Assembly (NCBI GenBank): GCA_902728285.1
Contig: CACVBU010000811.1
Coordinates: 232,101-296,100, forward strand
Direction of reading: 5' to 3'
From: Clytia hemisphaerica
Taxonomy: Eukaryota > Cnidaria > Hydrozoa > Leptothecata > Clytiidae
DNA: 64,000 nucleotides
Part shown: piece after piece, positions 57,526-64,000 of the stretch
How positions within the stretch are numbered: position 1 is the stretch's first letter
Layout: every line of letters starts with the position of its first letter
Notes under the pieces: model-generated
The model's input: the letters and a program-made list of their open reading frames with translations, nothing else
Told to the model about the DNA's origin: nothing
Database searches by the model: none
Position numbers and translations under genes: made by a program

Positions 57526-59609
57526 CCCAAACCCGTAACGTCATTGGGTCCCTTTACCCCTAATGTTATCAACGGTCAATTCGCAAATTAAGGAATTTTT
57601 GCGGTCAACAGGTACCTTATGCCCCAAGGGTCCCAAAAAACAAAAAAACGTCAATTTTTTCCACGGGAAAGTGGGTTTTTAAATTTGCGAAAGATTGACA
57701 CTGCAACGACTTCTTCTTTAAAACGCTAATTTTCACGAAATTTTCAAAGTTGAACCATCCAGAGTCTAAACACAGCGGAATAGCGGCTAGACAAAAAATA
57801 AGGTGAACAAAAACTTCATTTTTTGGGCCCGCATATTATTGTAAACTTTGCTTACATGCATACAATTGCCAAAAGAGTCACTCTCCGCTCGCTCTGTGCT
57901 TAATTAATTTGTGTTTTAAAAATGAATTTTATCAAGGTAAGCACAGTGATCTTTCAATGGAACTTTTGTAAAATCGGGATTATTTTGGCTAAGTTCCCTT
58001 GTATCTCCTTAAGTAGTGCTCATAAGGAGATGAAATTTGGTATATAAAGTCTCCTTATAGCAATGTAAAAGTTGGGAAAAAAGTTTTCGATTAATCAATT
58101 GTAAAAGGGGTTACGCACGATACGAAAGTCTTGTGTTCGCAAGCGAAAGGTTTTTTACACTACATACCGTAGGATTGCTAAACTTCCTCCATTCCCAGCG
58201 AAACTTTCCGATTGCTAGTGTACAACGGAAAATAACCAAAACGCTACAAAAGTAGATTTAACAGAACACCGATTTTTGCCGGAGACGCCTAGATAAAACA
58301 GCGAAAGATCCCGGAAATGGGGCAGGTATGTTTTCCCGGGAATGAGAAAGCTAGCCATTCTATGATACAATTTTAAAAAGTAGTACCCAGCCGTTTGCGT
58401 TATGCATGATCGGGAAAAAATTCGAGATATAATTTGGGCATGATGAACAAACCTTTTTTGGTAATTTTCATGATCGTCACGAGAGCAAGGAAAATTTCTA
58501 TCAATACATTTTAAACATGCACAAACTCTGGTGAACCAAAAGAAAGTTGATATTCTATTTTCAAAACAAACTGCTTTTTTGAAGTTTTTTTAACTCAAAT
58601 ATCTTTTATAAAATTTCGACCTAAAATAAGAACATCATAAGGATTTTTTGGTATAAAAAATAAGACTGCGAGGCGCAACATAAATTTTTGGAACTCAAGC
58701 ATGTGGTAAACAATAAAATTGTAATCAAATAAAGGATATCATTTTTTCGTGAAACTCATAGGTAGGCCTAGGATTGAGATATTAAGCAATTAAAGAATCG
58801 AACAGTTGAAATCGGGTATTGAAATACGGCTTTAAACACAAGCAGTCATCCCTAGGGGAACCAAAGAGAGTTGAGCAGAGACATGGCATATCAGTGATCA
58901 TATCAGTTTTTCGAATAGGAATAGACTACAAAAATAAAAGGTAAACACTGTGAAAAGACTAACATAAATGACAATTAAAACACCAACCTATAAAATGAAT
59001 ATACCTAATCAAATTTAATTAATTTCCTGACAATGAACGTCTAAAAGCAATACATATGTAATAAACCAAAATATAGGAACTAGCATAAAGTCAAACTAGA
59101 ATATAATTTGAATATTGGACATGTGTGATAAATAAAAAGCTTTCCCCCATGTTGATGAAGAGGGCTGACAGAGCAAATCATAAAAGCAGCAGTACAGGTA
59201 AATGAAGAACTGAAAAGAAGGCTTTAAATGGGAAATCTGAGCCCAACAGGGCAGACACAAATCAAAACAAACTGAAATATCTAAACTCTGATATATATAT
59301 ATAGAAAATATATATATATAATTTATACATAATATCAGACACTAAATTAATTAATTGAATTTGCACCGTCAAAATAAGAGCAGGACAAGAATAATTTGTG
59401 GTTAAAAGAGATCAAAAATAAGAACAGCCAGGTAACAACAAAAAATTACTGTTTCAAATAAAAGAGACTGTAAATTAAATTAAACACATTTATACAAGGT
59501 GAGGTATTTTAATTCACATAAGCTAAGAAAACTGCATCTGCATAGTTAAACAGCATTGAAATATTTTGCAACGTTGTATTTTTTCACAATACTTTAAAAA
59601 GGTGTGTTG
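57526..59609. other. No gene seen
   Basis: AT-rich. TATATATATATA runs around 59291-59321 form an AT palindrome. No coding motif recognised. Confidence 0.35.
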
Positions 59610-59730
59610 CTACATGTTTTTTTATAAGCATTGCACTTGTAAGCATATCTAGGCTCAGATATGGGGAAAAATTAAGCATATGCTAAAGCATTACCTTGAG
59701 CCTATGAAAAAAGTATAAGCTACTTTGTAG
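59610..59730. mobile_element. MITE, CTACATG family, copy 2
   Basis: 121 bp starting CTACATGTTTTTTTATAAGC and ending in AAGCTACTTTGTAG. It shares AAGCAT..AGGCTCAGAT with the inverted right end of the element at 4326-4719. Probably an internally deleted copy. Confidence 0.55.
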
Positions 59731-61756
59731 TATAGCTACTTTATTTTTTTGTGAAGCCATTGCAAAGGTAATCGAATGTTTAAAGTAAAAAATTCGAATG
59801 TTTCATAAGAATTCGAATGTTTATAAAAACTTCGAATGTTTACTGTATGTAATTTATGTTAGGATTAAGCAGCCTTCAAGCATTCTCTGAGCCTGTTTTT
59901 GGATTTTTATATGCCTATAAAAAGACAAATTTATTCTATGCAACATTTCAAGTTAAAGCTTTTGATTTAAAATTGCGATTCAAAATAGTGATTTAGGTGT
60001 ACTTTTTTGCTTGACGTGTTGATATGTTTAGTTGAAGAAACACAGTATGCAGTAAGATAAAAATTAAACGCTAAAAAGTTGCCACTATCAAGCTATTGTG
60101 CTGCTATTTTTTGGAGTCATTGCGTGAAGTTTCTCCGCTGCCAATAGATATTTTGTTATAGATGCAATGTCATGTTCCGAAAATCCAGTGTGGGGCCTCA
60201 TAAACCAAACAACAAAACATCGAATAAGGTTTACTTGAAGTAAACAAATCATTTAATTCACATTTATTGATTGTCCGTCCAGCTGTCAGTTATTGTCCCT
60301 CAAACATCAATAATAATCATATCCAGATATCATAACATACTTTTTTATCATGAAGCATATAAATGTACGTGTACCGTAATTAATATATTGTACTTGAACA
60401 AGTTGTTTTTCCATACACTTGATTAAGCTGGGTATGGCTGTTCTAGCTGATCCATTCCAGAATAATCTTGAATTTAGGAAAATCAGTTCTCAAAGTTCAA
60501 AACAGCGAATTTAGTAGCTAGCCAGCTTCAAAATTTGAAGAATCACAGTTCCTGCATATATCTATTCTGTTTTACTCTGTGTGTTTTTGGCAGCTGCAAT
60601 GCAAGCAGTCACATCACAATCAATTCTGATATCAATACAATCAATAAAACCATCATGATATGGCTGGTGCTGGTGGGAGGGAGGAGTTAGCCTATTTTGA
60701 ATATTCTGCTTCTTGATATTTGTCGGTTTGTTGGATGAAAAAACACCAGGATGAAAAACAGCAGTACTTTTAATGTTATTGATAATTTCAAAGCAAATTG
60801 AATCAATTCAATCTAGTTAGTCAAGGCAGCAAGAAAAACCCAGCAAATCAGTGACACTACAAATGTTTCCAGATTTTTGGTTTTGTTGACAAAAATGTTT
60901 TGTTTACTTTCTTGTTGTCGGGGGGAATCCCGATTTTGCCGATAACTGACTTTCCCGCCTATTTCCCGATTTGCTATGGTTGCACTTACCATGTTAAAAT
61001 GCTAATTCGTAAGTCTAAACTTGATTTAGAACGTTCGAATCGTTCGAAAAGTTGCAAAAAAGTGAAAGATTTGAAAAATGCAACACGCATAATAATTTCG
61101 GTACCCGCCCGCCGTTGCGCATTTTCGGGTTAACTTTTCGGGCTCCTTCCTTTTCGCGCGTAAGCCCTCCAAGTTCCAAATTTAAGATTCCAAGATTAAT
61201 CAAATCAAAGATCGCCGTGAAGGAAATTATATCCAATTTTGTTGGTAACCTTACCTTTTTAACAAAATTGATGAGCATTCATCGCTTCTGCGTTTGTTAA
61301 AGATAGCCAGTCGAGTTATCAGGGTTTCTGCCAAATGTCTCCAATTGTCGACTGTGCAATTTGTGAGCAGCTGTTCTGCGAGCATCGGTATTTGTGTTAT
61401 GGTGAATTGCCTTCCTATAAGTAGGTCTTTTGTTGTTGGAAGAACATTTATCTTGTTGAAACTAAAATAATATTATTTCAAAAGCCTTCAAAAATTTGTT
61501 ATAAATTACGAACTTTGATATGTATAAAAACGAATGAAGAACTGAAACAGACCATGTTTTCGTCAGCACAGGGAAACAAGAAGAAGCTTTAATTTTGCAC
61601 CTTGGTTATCTTCGCCATCAGCATGAAGTCAAAAAGATTTAGAAGATTAAAGGGTAATTTGTTATTCAAAAATTTGTGAACAAAAAATTATATATAACAT
61701 TTGACAAGGTCAAAAACTTCAGAACGATCAGAAGAAGATGAAAGTGAAAGACATAC
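59731..61756. other. No gene seen
   Basis: TTCGAATGTTT words repeat near 59787-59830 (five copies within 60 bp). Open frames at 60900-61300 are short and lack domain features. Otherwise anonymous. Confidence 0.35.
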
Positions 61757-62565
61757 CGATTGTCAACAAGCGTCCGTAGAGCTGCAGACGACACCTTGAA
61801 TGGCCATTCGCTGGTATACGAGCTGGAAAGGTTTCTTGCATTCATAATTATCGTGTCGTTACTTTCTCGCAGTCCAATTCCTAGTATTAAAGAAAAGATG
61901 GCGTCCAATGCATACCCCATTTTCAGAGGAAGCGACGCTACAGAATAAGTTGGGAGAAGTTCCCCATCATCGTTTGTTGCCTTATAGCCTGCCAGTTCCC
62001 GAGTGGTTTCAATGATCAGATAGAAATTACTTGGGATGAAAAGGTCCAAGCAAGAAGAATTCGATAAACATGTGGAATTCATTGATAGTGCAAGTCGGGC
62101 AATCAAATGCAGATTTTGCAGGACGTTTTGAGGCTTTTCGGCACCCTTTCTGTACATTATTGATTCGCTGTATCAAACAAGCAGTCCATCGTTACGCACA
62201 AAATTACCAATCTCGTCGCTTCGCAATTTTTCCAAGAGATGGTTAAATTCCATTGAGGCAGGTAAGGGGGTTTTCTTGCTTCTAAGATGATTATCCGAAT
62301 GGTGGGATGCTGTTTCATCGCAGCCATCAAATCGGATTTTATGAGGGCATGATCGCAAGTGGCGCCATAGCTCCGACGATACAAAAAAAAACAAAAATTC
62401 ATGGTACAAACTGCAAACTTGTCGCATCTTTTCAAAACTTTATCATTTTTGGATTCTCCATCTTTCAAAAGATTTGATAGAAGTTTGTCAATATTGTCTT
62501 CAAGTGTTTTACATTCACAACCTATCATTTTGAGTGCGCCATTTCCATCATAATACTTCTTTTTG
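61757..62565 (-). pseudogene. Damaged exon of an unrecognised gene
   Basis: Acceptor CTTTCTTTACAG at 62566 upward and donor CG|GTATGT at 61757. The frame reads KKKYYDGNGALKMIGCECK, then DNIDKLLSNLLKDGESKND, a Cys-rich start. It then needs one frame change near 62300 and passes one TGA (V-stop-YSES) near 62160 before a second open stretch with LDLFIPSNFYLIIETTRELA, LLPTYSVASLPLKMGYALD and SEWPFKVSSAALRTLV. I cannot name the family with confidence; the last part resembles a region seen in cnidarian mobile-element-associated proteins. Partial and broken: only this exon was found. Confidence 0.5.
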
Positions 62566-63253
62566 CTGTAAAGAAAGTTCGATAGAATTAGGAAATAATA
62601 ATGATCTAAGGTTTTCTTGTTATCTTTATTGTTGTTTCTTTAGTTTTTATTCCATTCAAAAACAGTGTTTTATGAATTCATTTTTTAGAGTTTATTTAGA
62701 GTTTATATTTTACACTGATAAAACTCATTTTCGTTTGTTAACATTTTAAAATGTCGAAAACATCACATTTTCAGACGATTTTTTATTTAGGTTATTTCGC
62801 ATAGGATTTGCACATACGTATCCGTATCACTTACGTATTCGCCACTTGATAAGCGCCGGCGGGAATGGGGAGACTGCCGGCCCTGTTATATTTTACATTT
62901 TAAGCATAATTTCATTTAAGTAAAAAGACTTTTAGCTGTACAAAGAAAAACTTCTGTTTCAGAAAATATACTCAGGAAAAGAGCTTTAAAGATGTTTCGA
63001 ATTAATATTTACCTGTTGAAATACCCTTCGTATTGATAAGCCAAATAGTCGTAACCAATGCTCCGAAAACTGCTAGGTATCATTGACTATTGTCCTCAGA
63101 AAGTGATAACCACGAATAGATATTTCCACAGATATCTATGATGAGCAAGGATACAATGCAGTCCACATGGACACATAGCTTGGAAGATAAAGTTGCGAAG
63201 TAGTGGCGGGGCCTAAAAGAGAAACCATCAGAGGAGCTATAGTTTAATTGATA
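62566..63253. other. No gene seen
   Basis: AT-rich, no motif. A GC-rich patch GCGCCGGCGGGAATGG is near 62854. Confidence 0.35.
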
Positions 63254-63518
63254 CACCCCTGTGGCACAGAGCCTGTGGGAACCCCTACCTACTGGAAAAT
63301 TTGGCTAAAACATCCTCCCGGTGATCCCGGTGATAAAAATGCTCTTCTTTCCGTTGAAAAACACTATTAATTTTGGGAAGAACTGTAAACTGTAAACATA
63401 AGAGTCTGAATTCCCCATCCATGAAACACTAGATATTTTCTATCCCTATTGACATCTTAGCTTCTTCATTTCAGCCCAACTGGTCGAAAAATTTTCACCG
63501 GTCACTGAGACAGGGGTG
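63254..63518. mobile_element. Short MITE-like repeat, CACCCCTGT ends
   Basis: 265 bp with CACCCCTGT at the left and the inverted ACAGGGGTG at the right, flanked by TA (63252-63253 and 63519-63520). CCCCTGTGGCACAG and TACTGGAAAATTTGGC resemble CCCCTGTGTCACA and GCTGGAAAACTTGGC in module A, so the families are related. Confidence 0.5.
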
Positions 63519-63878
63519 TACTGATAATAAACATTTCTCAAATAACTTCACTCTAATTCGAAATATAGACCAATATAATTATAAATACAAAGGACTCTCT
63601 GTATCTCGAACTCAATCTTAAATTTATCATCCTTTACAAAATTAAAGTCTTGTAAAATTTATTTTTCCTTTCCTCTCAAATGTTCGCCAATTTTGGACCT
63701 GAAAAAAAACTTGCCTGATAAATTTCCTGCAAAGATTACCTTCACTTCAGAATATTTACGGTTTAGGTTACCTGCTTGGACCAAACACTGAAACAAAAGA
63801 AACCATGAAAATACTTTGAAAAATGAAACAGGAAAAAATTCCTATGCAAATATCCTATATCCATTAAAATATAATAAA

Positions 63879-63954
63879 NNNNNNNNNNNNNNNNNNNNNN
63901 NNNNNNNNNNNNNNNNNNNNNNNNNNNNNNNNNNNNNNNNNNNNNNNNNNNNNN
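63879..63954. other. Assembly gap (76 Ns)
   Basis: Run of N. Any frame crossing it, including the minus-strand one around 63763-63969, is not interpretable. Confidence 0.99.
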
Positions 63955-64000
63955 AATATCTAGATCCAAAAACGTTGCACGTGTTACATGATGTTCAACA

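Noticed and set aside
63763..63969. Minus-strand frame across the gap
   Set aside because: It runs through 76 Ns.
1..64000. tRNA, rRNA or CRISPR
   Set aside because: I looked by eye for cloverleaf-like blocks and regularly spaced identical repeats and found none I could support.

Overview
The window looks like a non-coding-rich, AT-rich animal genome, most likely a cnidarian or similar early-branching metazoan. The reasons are spliced genes with clear GT..AG introns, a PHD-finger CR1-like LINE, a restriction-endonuclease-type LINE, a Penelope-like element with a GIY-YIG domain, an OTU-bearing Helitron, and many TA- or 8/9-bp-duplicating MITEs. I see no prokaryotic operon, rRNA, tRNA or CRISPR array. 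The organism call is inference. The transposon calls rest on motifs, terminal inverted repeats (TIRs) and target-site duplications (TSDs) read directly.

Layout. 1-9387 (minus): a spliced gene of at least five exons whose last visible exon carries a MULE-like DDE domain and runs off the left edge without a stop; its introns hold two MITEs, a hAT-like element and tandem repeats. 9678-20999: an 11.3 kb block of two abutting palindromes (arms 1.45 kb and 1.83 kb) plus a 1.36 kb module present twice in direct orientation. The breakpoints coincide to within 0-3 bp, which points to a recent template-switching rearrangement or a misassembly. 20967-21497 (minus): a small GC-rich gene for a basic, coiled-coil, Arg/Asp/His-repeat protein that overlaps the last palindrome arm. 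22083-32782 (minus): a decayed autonomous Helitron (OTU, DUF6570-like, Rep HUH/Y2, PIF1 helicase). It is interrupted by a 4.3 kb CR1-like LINE and by a 594 bp MITE with a TTGAA duplication.

34159-49272 (minus): a multi-exon DDE-transposase-like gene with C-terminal Cys-rich fingers. It is now a pseudogene, split inside one exon by a 9,335 bp element (35988-45322, 51 bp TIRs, TAA duplication) and hit again by a 1.0 kb truncated LINE (13 bp duplication). Splice phases remain consistent across its readable exons, so the exon-intron model is well supported. 51810-55972: a TIR element with a 9 bp duplication that contains a broken Penelope-like retroelement and a hammerhead-like ribozyme core. 56-61.7 kb: mostly anonymous sequence with tandem repeats and a PHD-like fragment. 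61757-62565 (minus): one damaged exon of an unrecognised gene. 63879-63954 is an assembly gap.

How the parts relate. The window is a nest of mobile elements inside transposase-derived genes. Insertion order can be read: the LINE and MITE are younger than the Helitron; the 9.3 kb element and the truncated LINE are younger than the DDE gene; small MITEs sit inside the 9.3 kb element; and the palindromic block is nearly identical between copies, so it is the youngest structure unless it is an assembly error.
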